DNA from: Microbacterium sp. No. 7
GTDB lineage: Bacteria > Actinomycetota > Actinomycetes > Actinomycetales > Microbacteriaceae
Direction: 5' to 3'
Assembly (NCBI RefSeq): GCF_001314225.1
Contig: NZ_CP012697.1
Coordinates: forward strand, 2,046,001-2,110,000
DNA: 64,000 bases
Shown here: positions 40,859-49,472 of the stretch, piece after piece
Numbering within the stretch: position 1 is the stretch's first letter
Layout of the letters: each line of letters starts with the position of its first letter
Program-made: the position numbers and the translations under genes
The notes under the pieces: generated by a model
Databases searched by the model: none
Seen by the model: only the letters and a program-made list of their open reading frames with translations
What the model was told of the DNA's origin: nothing

Positions 40859-42099
40859 TGCCCGATCTCTCGCCGGACGACCGGCTCGCTGACCATCGCG
40901 GACAGCGTCGCCGTCATCGTGCCGATGCCTCATCGCCCCCCACGATCGAGTCGCTCTTCGCCGAGCAGTCGTCCTCCGCACCCGGCCGGCAGAGCCGGCA
41001 CGACCGAGATCGGCGCAAGAGCCGCATCGCGGCGTGGGGCATGTTCGTCGTCGTGCTCGCGCTGCTCGGCGGCCTGGTGTGGGGCGGCGCGGCGCTGTGG
41101 AACGCCTACGAGGCTCCGATCCGCGCCTTCATGGGATGGGGGGAGCCGGAGGACTACGAGGAGGGTCTCGCGAGCGGCGAGGTGCTCGTCACCATCGTCA
41201 GCGGCGACGACGGGTCGACGATCTCCGAGACCCTGCACGAGGCCGGCGTCACCAAGACGCCGAACGCCTTCTACAACTACCTGATCCGCGCCGGCAAGAA
41301 CCCGACGTTCCAGCCGGGCGTCTACGCGCTGCAGCGCACGATGACCTCCGAGGCCGCGCTGACGATGCTGAGCGATCCGACGAGCAGACGCGACTCGGTC
41401 GCGCAGCTGCGCGAGGGCCTCACCGTCGTGCAGACGGTGCAGATCCTCTCCGAGAGCCTGGACATCCCGATCGCAGACCTCGAGGCGGCGATCGCCGATC
41501 CGAGCGTGTACGCGGTCTCGGCATCCTCGCTCGAGGGCTGGCTCTTCCCGGCGACGTACACGTTCGACCCGGGCGTGACCGCGACCGAGGTCATCCAGAC
41601 GATGGTAGAGCGGGCGGAGCAGTCGCTCGACGCCGCGGGGGTGCCGCTCGAGCGCCGCCAGGAGATCCTCACGATCGCCTCCATCATCCAGCGCGAGGCG
41701 CGCTTCGAGGCCGACTTCTTCAAGGTGTCGCGCGTCATCCAGAACCGCCTCGACCCGGGCAACGACCAGACGCACGGCCTGCTGCAGATGGACTCGACGG
41801 CGCAGTACGGATACGACGAGATGCACTCGGGCAGCGCGAGCTCGTCGGAGGCGGCCCTCACCGACGACAACCCGTGGAACACCTACGTGCACACGGGCCT
41901 GCCGGTCGGGCCCATCTCGAACCCGGGAGATCTGGCGATCGACGCGGCGATGCACCCCGCCGACGGGCCCTGGCTGTTCTTCGTGACCGTCGACCTCGAC
42001 ACCGGCGAGACGATCTTCACCGAGACCTACGACGAGCACCTCGTGTACGTCGAGCAGTGGGACCAGTGGTGCGAGGCGAACCCCGGCTCGGGGTGCTGA
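40858..42099 (+). CDS. mltG: Endolytic murein transglycosylase MltG
   Basis: A 413-residue membrane-anchored enzyme. The cytosolic N-terminus of about 58 residues is charged; one helix follows (MFVVVLALLGGLVWGGAALW), then a LysM-like subdomain (ISETLHEAGVTKTPNAFYNY) and the YceG catalytic core with Glu in SIIQREARFEADF, GLLQMDSTAQYGY and NTYVHTGLPVGPISNPG. It cuts nascent glycan strands and so sets their length. It overlaps both ruvX and aroE by one base in TGATG junctions. Confidence 0.94.
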   Translation: MPDLSPDDRLADHRGQRRRHRADASSPPTIESLFAEQSSSAPGRQSRHDRDRRKSRIAAWGMFVVVLALLGGLVWGGAALWNAYEAPIRAFMGWGEPEDYEEGLASGEVLVTIVSGDDGSTISETLHEAGVTKTPNAFYNYLIRAGKNPTFQPGVYALQRTMTSEAALTMLSDPTSRRDSVAQLREGLTVVQTVQILSESLDIPIADLEAAIADPSVYAVSASSLEGWLFPATYTFDPGVTATEVIQTMVERAEQSLDAAGVPLERRQEILTIASIIQREARFEADFFKVSRVIQNRLDPGNDQTHGLLQMDSTAQYGYDEMHSGSASSSEAALTDDNPWNTYVHTGLPVGPISNPGDLAIDAAMHPADGPWLFFVTVDLDTGETIFTETYDEHLVYVEQWDQWCEANPGSGC

Positions 42100-42941
42100 T
42101 GGGGCCCGACCGGCTGGAGGTGTGGGGCGATCCGATCTCCCACAGCCTCTCGCCCGCCCTGCACGCCGCCGCGTACCGCCGGCTCGGACGCGGCTGGTGC
42201 TACGGGCGCCGGCGCGTCGACGAGGCGTCGTTCCCGCGCGAGCTGGCATCCCTCGACGCCTCGTACCGCGGCCTGTCGCTCACGATGCCGCTGAAGGGCG
42301 TCGCGCACGCCGCCGCCGCGACCCGCGACGACCGCGCGGAGCTCACGGGCGCCGTGAACACGCTGCTGCTGACCGGGCCGGAGCGGCGGGGGTTCAACAC
42401 CGACGTCGGCGGCATCGTGCGGGCTCTCGCGGAGGAGGGCGTCACCGAGGCGGAGCGGGCGCGCATCGTCGGCGCCGGCGCGACGGCGACGTCGGCGCTC
42501 GTCGCCCTCGCCGAGATGGGCGCGCGCGACGTGGAGGTCGCGGCGCGCCGCCCCGAGGCGGTCGTGCCGCTCGTCGCGCTCGGCGAGCGGCTGAACGTCG
42601 TCGTGCACGCCGCGCCGCTGGCGGCCGGCCCGTTCGGCCCGCGCGACGTGACGATCGCGACGCTCCCGGGCGACGCGCCGCTCGATCCCGCGGTCGCCGA
42701 CGCCCTCGCGGGCGGCGAGCACGCCGGGGGCCTGCTCATGGACGTCGTGTACGGCCACTGGCCCACCGTGCTGTCGAGCGCGTGGGAGCGGGCCGGGCTG
42801 CGCGCGGTGAGCGGGGCGGGGATGCTGCTGCACCAGGCCGTGCTGCAGATCCGCGTGTTCTCGACGGGCGACGTGCACGCCCCGCTGCCCGACGAGGACG
42901 ACGTGCTGGCGGAGATGCGCCGGGCGCTCGTGGGAGGATAG
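42099..42941 (+). CDS. aroE: Shikimate dehydrogenase
   Basis: A 280-residue enzyme that reduces 3-dehydroshikimate to shikimate with NADPH. It has the substrate motif [18 protein letters not shown] (about residues 9-26), catalytic Lys in LTMPLKG, NTDVGG, the dinucleotide loop GAGATATSA and the C-terminal [10 protein letters not shown]. The Lys motif lacks the usual N-P-H-K form, reading MPLK, as in many actinobacterial AroE proteins. It shares its first base with the mltG stop and is followed 4 bp later by aroC. Confidence 0.92.
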   Translation: MGPDRLEVWGDPISHSLSPALHAAAYRRLGRGWCYGRRRVDEASFPRELASLDASYRGLSLTMPLKGVAHAAAATRDDRAELTGAVNTLLLTGPERRGFNTDVGGIVRALAEEGVTEAERARIVGAGATATSALVALAEMGARDVEVAARRPEAVVPLVALGERLNVVVHAAPLAAGPFGPRDVTIATLPGDAPLDPAVADALAGGEHAGGLLMDVVYGHWPTVLSSAWERAGLRAVSGAGMLLHQAVLQIRVFSTGDVHAPLPDEDDVLAEMRRALVGG

Positions 42942-42945
42942 ACGA

Positions 42946-44157
42946 ATGCTTCGCGTGATCACGGCCGGCGAATCGCACGGCCCCGAACTGGTTGCCGTCA
43001 TGGAGGGACTGCCGGCGGGCGTCCCGATCTCACGAGCCGCCATCCAAGCCGACCTCGCGCGCCGAAAGCTGGGCTACGGGCGCGGCTCGCGCATGAAGTT
43101 CGAGGAGGACGAGCTCACGATCTCGGCCGGCGTGCGCCACGGTCTCACGCTCGGCAGCCCGATCGCCCTGCGCATCGGCAACACCGAGTGGCCCAAGTGG
43201 GTCGAGGTGATGAGCGCCGAGCCCGTCGAGCTCACCGAGAAGTCCCGCGGCCGCGGCGCGGCGCTCACGCGTCCCCGTCCCGGTCACGCCGACCTCGTGG
43301 GCATGCAGAAGTACGGCTTCGACGAGGCGCGACCCGTGCTCGAGCGCGCCAGCGCCCGGGAGACCGCGGCGCGCGTCGCCCTCGGGGCGATCGCCCGCGC
43401 GTTCCTCGGCGAGCTCGGCATCCGCCTCGTCAGCCACACGCTCTCGATCGGTCCCGTGCAGGCGCCCGCCGGCTCGGCGCTGCCGTCGCCCGACGACGTC
43501 GCGGCCCTGGACTCCGATCCGCTGCGCTGCTTCGACGCGGAGACCTCCGCGGCGATGGTCGCCGAGGTCGACGCGGCACGCAAGGACGGCGACACGCTCG
43601 GCGGCATCGTCGAGGTGCTCGCCTACGACCTGCCGCCCGGGCTCGGCTCGCACGTGCACTGGGACCGCCGCCTCGACGCGAAGCTCGCGCAGGCGCTCAT
43701 GAGCATCCAGGCCATCAAGGGCGTCGAGGTCGGCGACGGCTTCGAGACGACGCGTCGTCGCGGCTCGGCCGCCCACGACGAGCTGTTCTCGACGGAGTCG
43801 GGCATCGCGCGCGCGAGCGACAAGGCCGGCGGCACGGAGGGCGGCATGTCGACCGGCACCGTGCTGCGCGTGCGCGCCGGGATGAAGCCGATCGCGACCG
43901 TGCCGCACTCGCTGCGCACGATCGACGTCGCGACCGGAGAGGCCGCCGGCGCGCACCACCAGCGCTCCGACGTGTGCGCCGTGCCGGCCGCGGGCGTCGT
44001 CGCCGAGGCGATGGTCGCGATCGTGCTCGCCGAGGTCGTGCTGGAGAAGTTCGGCGGCGACAGCGTCGCCGAGACGCGCCGCAACCTCGAGGGATACCTC
44101 GCGGCGATCCCCGAGACGCTGCGCAGCTCGGGCGCCAGCGACGCCTCGCTCGGATGA
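42946..44157 (+). CDS. aroC: Chorismate synthase
   Basis: A 403-residue FMN-dependent enzyme converting EPSP to chorismate. It starts [20 protein letters not shown], with [17 protein letters not shown] and [18 protein letters not shown]. The central segments [20 protein letters not shown] and [20 protein letters not shown] cover the FMN and phosphate site. It lies in the aroE-aroC-aroK-aroB run, and its stop overlaps the aroK ATG by 4 bp. The last residues ([10 protein letters not shown]) are an unstructured tail. Confidence 0.96.
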   Translation: MLRVITAGESHGPELVAVMEGLPAGVPISRAAIQADLARRKLGYGRGSRMKFEEDELTISAGVRHGLTLGSPIALRIGNTEWPKWVEVMSAEPVELTEKSRGRGAALTRPRPGHADLVGMQKYGFDEARPVLERASARETAARVALGAIARAFLGELGIRLVSHTLSIGPVQAPAGSALPSPDDVAALDSDPLRCFDAETSAAMVAEVDAARKDGDTLGGIVEVLAYDLPPGLGSHVHWDRRLDAKLAQALMSIQAIKGVEVGDGFETTRRRGSAAHDELFSTESGIARASDKAGGTEGGMSTGTVLRVRAGMKPIATVPHSLRTIDVATGEAAGAHHQRSDVCAVPAAGVVAEAMVAIVLAEVVLEKFGGDSVAETRRNLEGYLAAIPETLRSSGASDASLG

Positions 44158-44702
44158 CGGCGCTCGTCCTCATCGGCCCGATGGGCGCCGGCAAGTCGAG
44201 CGTCGGCCGGCGGGTCGCGAAGGCGCTCGACGTGCCGTTCGTGGACACCGACGCCGCGGTCGTGCGCGACCACGGGCCCATCGACGCCCTGTTCGCGACC
44301 CACGGCGAGGCGCACTTCCGGCGTCTGGAGCGCGCGGCCGTCGCGTCGGCCCTCGCGGGCGAGGGCGTCGTCGCGCTCGGCGGCGGCGCGGTGCTCGACA
44401 CCGACACGCAGCGTGATCTCGCGGACCATCGCGTCGTGCTGCTGACGGTGTCGCCCGAACGCGTCGCCTCGCGCATCCGGGGCACGAGCCGCCCCCTGCT
44501 CGACGACCCCGACCCCGTGCAGCGCTGGCGCGACGTGTATGCGGCGCGCCGCGAGACCTACGAACGCCTCGCCGACCTCACCGTCGACACGTCGACGGGC
44601 CCGCTGCAGCACGTCGTCGACCGCGTCGTGGCGTGGGCCGCGGAGACCGGCACCGCCGAGACCGCAGACCCCGCCGCGACCGCAGAAGGAGAGATGCCAT
44701 GA
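44154..44702 (+). CDS. aroK: Shikimate kinase
   Basis: A 182-residue P-loop kinase phosphorylating shikimate at O3. It has Walker [16 protein letters not shown] (about residues 8-22), shikimate-binding Asp in [14 protein letters not shown], the GGGAV loop, and the lid Arg in [11 protein letters not shown]. The last 20 residues (Ala/Thr/Glu-rich) are an extension not found in short AroK proteins; within it lies the ribosome binding site AGAAGGAGAG of aroB. It overlaps aroC and aroB. Confidence 0.95.
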   Translation: MTALVLIGPMGAGKSSVGRRVAKALDVPFVDTDAAVVRDHGPIDALFATHGEAHFRRLERAAVASALAGEGVVALGGGAVLDTDTQRDLADHRVVLLTVSPERVASRIRGTSRPLLDDPDPVQRWRDVYAARRETYERLADLTVDTSTGPLQHVVDRVVAWAAETGTAETADPAATAEGEMP

Positions 44703-45775
44703 CCGACCACACCGTCATCACCGTCGCGGGGGAGGCGCCCTACGAGGTGACCGTGGGCCGCGGCATCCTCCCGCTCGTCGCCGACGCGCTGCCGCCCTCG
44801 GCGCAGAAGGTGCTCATCGTGCACCCGCCGACGCTCGCCGACCAGGCGTCCGCGCTGCGCGAGCTGCTGAGCGAGGGCCGTCAGGTGCTGCTCGCCGAGA
44901 TCCCCGACGCCGAGCAGGGCAAGCGCGTCGAGGTCGCGGCGTTCTGCTGGCAGGTCATGGGCCAGGCCGACTTCACGCGCACCGACGCCGTCGTGGGGTT
45001 CGGCGGGGGAGCGGTCACCGATCTGGCGGGCTTCGTGGCCGCGACGTGGCTGCGCGGCGTCGCCGTCGTGCAGGTGCCGACCACCGTGCTCGCGATGGTG
45101 GATGCCGCGGTCGGCGGCAAGACGGGCATCAACACGGCCGAGGGCAAGAACCTCGTCGGCGTGTTCTGGCCGCCGCGCGCGGTCGTGTGCGACCTCGACC
45201 TGCTCGACGGGCTCTCGCCGAACGAGCGCACGGCGGGGTTCGCCGAGGTCGTGAAGGCGGGGTTCATCTGGTACCCCGAGATCCTGGAGCTCATCGAGGC
45301 CGATCCGGTCGCCGTCGTCGACCCGCGCAGCGACGCCTTCCGCCGCTGCGTCGAGCTCGCGATCGACATGAAGGCGCGCGTCGTGGGCGAGGACCTGCGC
45401 GAGGCCGGGCTGCGCGAGGTGCTCAACTACGGGCACACCCTCGGCCACGCGATCGAGCACGCCGAGCGCTACCGCTGGCGTCACGGTGCCGCGATCTCGG
45501 TCGGCATGCTGTTCGCGGCCGAGCTGTCGCGCCTCGCGGGGCGGCTGTCCGACACCGCGGCGCAGCGTCATCGCGACATCCTCGAGTCGCTCGGCCTGCC
45601 GACCTCGTACCGCGCCGGCGCGTTCACCCAGCTGCTCGCGACGATGCAGCGCGACAAGAAGACGCGCGGCTCGATGCTGCGTTTCATCGTGCTCGACGAC
45701 ATCGCCAAGCCGACGGTGCTGCAGGCCCCCGACGAGTCGCTCCTCTTCGCCGCCTACCAGGAGGTCGGCGCCTAG
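44699..45775 (+). CDS. aroB: 3-dehydroquinate synthase
   Basis: A 358-residue NAD- and metal-dependent enzyme that cyclises DAHP to 3-dehydroquinate. It has the NAD-binding VVGFGGGAVTDLAGFVAATW, VPTTVLAMVDAAVGGKTGIN (catalytic Lys), and metal ligands Glu in EVVKAG, His in LNYGHTLGHAIEH and the following His in RHGAAISVGM. ATG 44699 overlaps the aroK stop by 4 bp. The operon seems to end here: a palindrome covers the stop codon, and the next genes are unrelated. Confidence 0.96.
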   Translation: MTDHTVITVAGEAPYEVTVGRGILPLVADALPPSAQKVLIVHPPTLADQASALRELLSEGRQVLLAEIPDAEQGKRVEVAAFCWQVMGQADFTRTDAVVGFGGGAVTDLAGFVAATWLRGVAVVQVPTTVLAMVDAAVGGKTGINTAEGKNLVGVFWPPRAVVCDLDLLDGLSPNERTAGFAEVVKAGFIWYPEILELIEADPVAVVDPRSDAFRRCVELAIDMKARVVGEDLREAGLREVLNYGHTLGHAIEHAERYRWRHGAAISVGMLFAAELSRLAGRLSDTAAQRHRDILESLGLPTSYRAGAFTQLLATMQRDKKTRGSMLRFIVLDDIAKPTVLQAPDESLLFAAYQEVGA

Positions 45776-45811
45776 CGGATATCCGCCGGATCAGGTGCCC
45801 TCCGCCGGATC
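45775..45811 (+). repeat. Palindrome and tandem TCCGCCGGATC repeats after aroB
   Basis: GCGGATATCCGC (45775-45786) is a perfect 12-bp palindrome over the aroB stop. TCCGCCGGATC then occurs at 45782-45792 and 45801-45811, 19 bp apart start to start. They precede a TAGCGT box (45840-45845) and the gene at 45892. They could be binding sites of the LuxR-type regulator encoded downstream, or terminator debris. Confidence 0.35.
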
Positions 45812-45891
45812 TCCCGAACCTTCCGGGAAGACGACGGCCTAGCGTTCCGAGCATCCGGCGCCATCCGGGCGCCCTCGCGAACGGAGGCGCC

Positions 45892-46584
45892 ATGCGCCCT
45901 TTGCTCCGACTCACCGGCTGGTCCGCGCTCGTGGCCGGGCTCGCCCACCTCCTGCAGTTCCTCGTGCTGGGGATCGGCCCCGCGCTGAGCGAGGCCGAGC
46001 ATCCGACTCCCGCCGAGGCCGCCGCGAACTACTGGTTCGGCCTCGCCGGCGGGCTCACCTTCACGATCGTCGGCCTCTGCTACCTCGTGTTCTTCGCCGC
46101 GGCGACCGAACTGGTCTGGCGCAGCGCGGCGGTCGACGCCGTCGTCTGGCGGCGGGCGATGCAGTCGGCCGCGATCATCGGCATCACGAGCTGGTTCCTG
46201 GCGGGCATGACCAACATCGCGCGACGCGGATTCAACGCGACGGCCATCGCCGAGCTCGCAGGCGACGACGGCATCGCCAGGGCGGCGCTGCAGTCCACCT
46301 ACGTGGGCTTCTCCGCCGCCGCCATCACGACGGCGGTCGTCTTCTGCGCCTGGTGGATCGCGTTCGCCGTCCGCGGCGCGCGGACACGGACGATCGGGCT
46401 TCCCACCGCGATCGCCGTGACGGTGCTCGGAGGGCTCGTCCCGCTCGCCGGCTGGGTGGCGAACCTCGGCGGCATCCCCGCGATCGTCCTCGCCTTCCTC
46501 GTGCTCGGACCCGTGCTGCTCCGCCGTGCGCGCCGCATGGAGCCATCGGCGCCTGTCATCGATGCGAGCCCCGTGACAGAGTGA
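45892..46584 (+). CDS. Six-helix integral membrane protein of unknown function
   Basis: A 230-residue membrane protein with about six predicted helices, among them LVAGLAHLLQFLVLGIG, LAGGLTFTIVGLCYLVFFAA, SAAIIGITSWFLAGM, AAAITTAVVFCAWWIAFAV and IPAIVLAFLVLGPVLL. The N-terminal half has the conserved-looking ANYWFGLAGG. I do not recognise a family with certainty. GGAGG lies 4 nt before the ATG. It is separated from the LuxR gene by 4 bp, so the two probably act together, perhaps as a signal-related membrane protein and its regulator. Confidence 0.65.
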   Translation: MRPLLRLTGWSALVAGLAHLLQFLVLGIGPALSEAEHPTPAEAAANYWFGLAGGLTFTIVGLCYLVFFAAATELVWRSAAVDAVVWRRAMQSAAIIGITSWFLAGMTNIARRGFNATAIAELAGDDGIARAALQSTYVGFSAAAITTAVVFCAWWIAFAVRGARTRTIGLPTAIAVTVLGGLVPLAGWVANLGGIPAIVLAFLVLGPVLLRRARRMEPSAPVIDASPVTE

Positions 46585-46588
46585 CGAC

Positions 46589-47920
46589 ATGACGACGCAG
46601 CAGGAGCCGGCGCGCGCATCCTCACGCCGGTGGATGATCGCCCTCGTCGTCGTGCACCTCGCCGCGCAGCTCGCCGACGTCGTGTGGCCGCGCACGGACG
46701 AGCGTGCCGGCTCGCCCGCCTCGTTCGTCTTCGCCGCGACGCTGTTCCTCCTGCTCGCGCTGTACCCCAGCGGGCGGTCCGTCCCGCGCTGGATGATCGG
46801 CATCGCCGCACTGGCCGTCGGGCTGGTCGCGGTGTCCGTGCTGGTCGGCCCCGACGTCGCCGAGCGCTTCCTCTGGCCGCTGCCGCTCGCGCCGCTCCTG
46901 CTGCTGCTCGTCATCGGGGGTCAGGGGTACCGGTACTGGCGGCGATCGAGCGCTGCCGAGCGCGAGTCGGTGCGGTGGCCGCTGCTGGGCGCGCTCCTGC
47001 TCCTGACGCTCGTCGTCCCGGCGGACCTGATGAGCGTCCTGCTCACCGGCTCGGCCCTCGGCGACCCGCCGCCGGTCGTCTCGGTGCTCCTGCAGGTCGC
47101 GTTCCTGCTGCCGGGCGCCGGGTTTCTCGCGGGCCTGGTCGCGCCGAGGACCGAGCTCGTCGACCGTCTGCTGGCGCTGTGGCTGGCGGTCGTCGTGGCC
47201 GGTGCCGTGCTCGGCGCCGTCTTCGCCGCGGTGCATGCCGTCACGGGAATGTGGCTGCCGCCGCCCTGGCCCGCCCCGGCGGGTGCGGCGGCAGCGGTCG
47301 TCGCCGGCATCTGGGTCGTTCCGCTGGCACGCCGGCTCGGGCGACGCCTCGTGTTTCGCGGGCGCGCCGACGAGCATGCGGCGCTGTCGTCGCTGATGAC
47401 ACGCCTGCGGAACGCGGTCGACCCCGTCGAGATCCCGGCGCAGTTCGCGGAGTCGGTGCGCGTCGCGACCGGCGCGCGGAGCGTCGTGCTCCGCCGGTCG
47501 GGGCACGTGGGCGTGTGGGCGCAGGCGGGCCCGGGCGCCGAGCCGGATCATCCGGGACGATACGCCAGCGCCATCCTGCACCTCGGTCTTCCTCTCGCAG
47601 ACCTCACCGTCTGGCCGCGTCCGGCCGAGTCGGCGCTGTCGGGCGCCGACCGTCACCTCGTGGACACGCTGGCGGCCGCGGCGGCGCCGGCGCTGCACGG
47701 GGCGCGGCTGGCATCCGCCTTTCCCGAGCTCACGGATCGCGAGCGCCAGGTGCTCGCCGGCATCGTGCGCGGGCTGCCGAACACGGCGATCGCCGAGCGG
47801 CTCGGCGTCTCGAGCAAGACGATCGCGAACTACGTGTCGATCGTGCTCACGAAGCTGCGGGTGCCCGACCGGGAGCGAGCAGCAGAGCTGGCCCGCCGTC
47901 GCGGCGCCGAGCTCGGATGA
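46589..47920 (+). CDS. Membrane-integrated LuxR-family transcriptional regulator
   Basis: A 443-residue protein that joins a multi-helix membrane domain to a LuxR DNA-binding domain. The N-terminal 260 residues contain about six or seven helices (MIALVVVHLAAQLADVVW through AAAVVAGIWVVPLARRL). A cytosolic segment (about 270-375) looks like a degenerate GAF or kinase-like linker. The C-terminal LuxR helix-turn-helix is clear (LTDREREVLAGIV-like LTDRERQVLAGIVRGLPNTA; RLGVSSKTIANYVSIVLTKL). No histidine-kinase ATPase is present, so it is a one-component membrane sensor-regulator. The target promoter is unknown; the repeats at 45775-45811 are candidates. Confidence 0.8.
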   Translation: MTTQQEPARASSRRWMIALVVVHLAAQLADVVWPRTDERAGSPASFVFAATLFLLLALYPSGRSVPRWMIGIAALAVGLVAVSVLVGPDVAERFLWPLPLAPLLLLLVIGGQGYRYWRRSSAAERESVRWPLLGALLLLTLVVPADLMSVLLTGSALGDPPPVVSVLLQVAFLLPGAGFLAGLVAPRTELVDRLLALWLAVVVAGAVLGAVFAAVHAVTGMWLPPPWPAPAGAAAAVVAGIWVVPLARRLGRRLVFRGRADEHAALSSLMTRLRNAVDPVEIPAQFAESVRVATGARSVVLRRSGHVGVWAQAGPGAEPDHPGRYASAILHLGLPLADLTVWPRPAESALSGADRHLVDTLAAAAAPALHGARLASAFPELTDRERQVLAGIVRGLPNTAIAERLGVSSKTIANYVSIVLTKLRVPDRERAAELARRRGAELG

Positions 47921-47940
47921 GCAGGTCGCCGCGCCCGGTG

Positions 47941-47946
47941 TATGGT
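47941..47946 (+). promoter_or_regulatory. TATGGT -10 box, leaderless promoter of aroQ
   Basis: TATGGT, then cgcatc, then GTG 47953. The promoter restores independent expression of aroQ after the two inserted genes. Confidence 0.45.
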
Positions 47947-47952
47947 CGCATC

Positions 47953-48390
47953 GTGACCCGACGCCTGCTGCTCGTCAACGGACCGAACCTCAACCTGCTC
48001 GGCACGCGCGAGCCCGACATCTACGGCCACGAGACGCTGGCCGACGTGGAGAGGCTCGTCGCCGGGACGGCGTCCGTGCGCGGCTATGAGGTGCGTGCGG
48101 TTCAGAGCAACCACGAGGGCGTGCTGATCGACGCGATCCACGAGGCGCGGCACGACTGCGCGGGCATCGTGATCAACCCCGGCGGGCTCACGCACACCTC
48201 CGTCGTGCTGCGCGACGCGCTGAGCGGCGTCTCCCTCCCCGTCGCCGAGGTGCACATCTCCGACGTGTACCAGCGCGAGGACTTCCGTCACTTCTCGTAC
48301 GTGCGCGATGTCGCCGTCGTGCACGTCATCGGCGAGGGCGTCGCCGGCTATGCCCGCGCGACCGAGTTGCTGATCGACGCGATCGCGTAG
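47953..48390 (+). CDS. aroQ: Type II 3-dehydroquinate dehydratase
   Basis: A 145-residue dodecameric dehydratase making 3-dehydroshikimate. Motifs in order are [20 protein letters not shown] (catalytic Tyr and Arg), [35 protein letters not shown], and [19 protein letters not shown]. The GTG start 6 nt after TATGGT gives the usual family length; an upstream ATG (47917) overlapping the luxR stop adds 12 unusual residues. It is followed by efp and nusB. Confidence 0.95.
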   Translation: MTRRLLLVNGPNLNLLGTREPDIYGHETLADVERLVAGTASVRGYEVRAVQSNHEGVLIDAIHEARHDCAGIVINPGGLTHTSVVLRDALSGVSLPVAEVHISDVYQREDFRHFSYVRDVAVVHVIGEGVAGYARATELLIDAIA

Positions 48391-48416
48391 AATCGAGAGT
48401 CGGGCGCTCGCCCGAC
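48388..48416 (+). promoter_or_regulatory. efp promoter (-10 TAGAAT) and leader hairpin
   Basis: TAGAAT (48388-48393) overlaps the aroQ stop. GTCGGGC (48399-48405) and GCCCGAC (48410-48416) form a 7-bp stem with a GCTC loop at the 5' end of the predicted efp leader. A stable 5' hairpin could protect the mRNA. Confidence 0.4.
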
Positions 48417-48445
48417 GGACTCTTACGAACGGAAACTCCACACTC

Positions 48446-49006
48446 ATGGCATCCACCGCAGACATCAAGAACGGCGTCGTGCTCTCGATCGACGGGCAGC
48501 TCTGGAGCGTTGTGGAGTTCCAGCACGTCAAGCCCGGCAAGGGCGGTGCGTTCGTGCGCACCAAGCTCAAGAACGTCGTCACGGGCAAGGTCGTCGACCG
48601 CACGTACAACGCCGGCGCCAAGGTCGACATCGAGAACGTCGACCGTCGTGACTTCCAGTACCTGTACAACGACGGCGACAGCTTCGTGTTCATGGACCTG
48701 ACCAACTACGACCAGATCAACGTCCCCGCGGCGACGGTCGGCGACGCCAAGAACTTCCTGCTGGAGAATCAGCAGGTCACGATCGCGCTCAACAACGACA
48801 CGCCGCTCTACGTCGACCTGCCCGCGTCGGTGGTGCTGGAGATCACCTACACCGAGCCGGGCCTGCAGGGCGACCGCTCGTCGGCCGGCACGAAGTCGGC
48901 GACCGTCGAGACCGGCTACGAGATTCAGGTGCCGCTGTTCCTGGAGACCGGCACCAAGGTCAAGGTCGACACGCGCACGGGCGACTACCTCGGCCGCGAG
49001 AAGTAA
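48446..49006 (+). CDS. efp: Elongation factor P
   Basis: A 186-residue EF-P with three OB-like domains ([60 protein letters not shown]). It binds between the P and E sites and rescues ribosomes stalled on polyproline. The loop that reaches the peptidyl-transferase centre reads KPGKGGAF, with Lys at residue 32. No epmA/epmB-type modification gene is in the window. It is co-oriented with aroQ and nusB. Confidence 0.96.
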   Translation: MASTADIKNGVVLSIDGQLWSVVEFQHVKPGKGGAFVRTKLKNVVTGKVVDRTYNAGAKVDIENVDRRDFQYLYNDGDSFVFMDLTNYDQINVPAATVGDAKNFLLENQQVTIALNNDTPLYVDLPASVVLEITYTEPGLQGDRSSAGTKSATVETGYEIQVPLFLETGTKVKVDTRTGDYLGREK

Positions 49007-49012
49007 TCGGGC

Positions 49013-49420
49013 GTGAGCGCCCGAAGCAAGGCGCGCAAGCGCGCGCTCGACATCCTCTTCCAGAGCGACATCCGGGGCGAGGCGCTGCCGGTCATGCTGG
49101 CCGCCGAGGCGAAGCGCGCCGCCAGCGAGCCCGCCCGCGAGGCCTCCTGGCTGTACGCGCGCGAGATCGTCGACGGCGTCATCGACCACGGCGAGGAGAT
49201 CGACGAGCAGATCGTCACGCACGCGCGCGACTGGCGCATCGAGCGGATGCCGGCCGTCGATCGCGCCGTGCTGCGGCTGGCGACCTGGGAGCTGCTCTTC
49301 AACGACGAGATCCCGGCCGCCGTCGCGATCGACGAGGCGGTCGAGCTCGCGAAGGAGTACTCCACCGAGGACTCGGGCGCGTTCGTGCACGGCGTGCTCG
49401 CGCGCATCGCGCGGTCCTGA
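49013..49420 (+). CDS. nusB: Transcription antitermination factor NusB
   Basis: A 135-residue all-helical protein. It has ARSKARKRALDILFQSDIRG (Arg-rich RNA-binding helix), ARDWRIERMPAVDRAVLRLA, WELLFNDEIPAAVAIDEAVE and AKEYSTEDSGAFVHGVLARI. With NusE it binds boxA of rRNA operons to prevent early termination. GTG start, 6 bp after efp; a clear ribosome binding site is not visible, so efp-coupled translation is likely. It is the last gene of the rightward block. Confidence 0.94.
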   Translation: MSARSKARKRALDILFQSDIRGEALPVMLAAEAKRAASEPAREASWLYAREIVDGVIDHGEEIDEQIVTHARDWRIERMPAVDRAVLRLATWELLFNDEIPAAVAIDEAVELAKEYSTEDSGAFVHGVLARIARS

Positions 49421-49426
49421 CGACCC

Positions 49427-49464
49427 CGTGGGTGGCACGTCCCGCGCGAGGCCGGCCACCCACG
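49427..49464. terminator. Bidirectional hairpin between convergent nusB and mevalonate operon
   Basis: CGTGGGTGGC (49427-49436) and GCCACCCACG (49455-49464) form a perfect 10-bp stem with an 18-nt loop between the nusB stop and the stop of the HMG-CoA synthase gene. It suits termination from both sides. Confidence 0.6.
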
Positions 49465-49472
49465 TCGAGCCC

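Noticed and set aside
45811..45850. An ECF-sigma-type promoter (GAACC at 45816-45820) before the membrane protein gene.
   Set aside because: The distance to any CGT-like -10 motif is longer than the usual 16-17 nt, so the match is probably chance.
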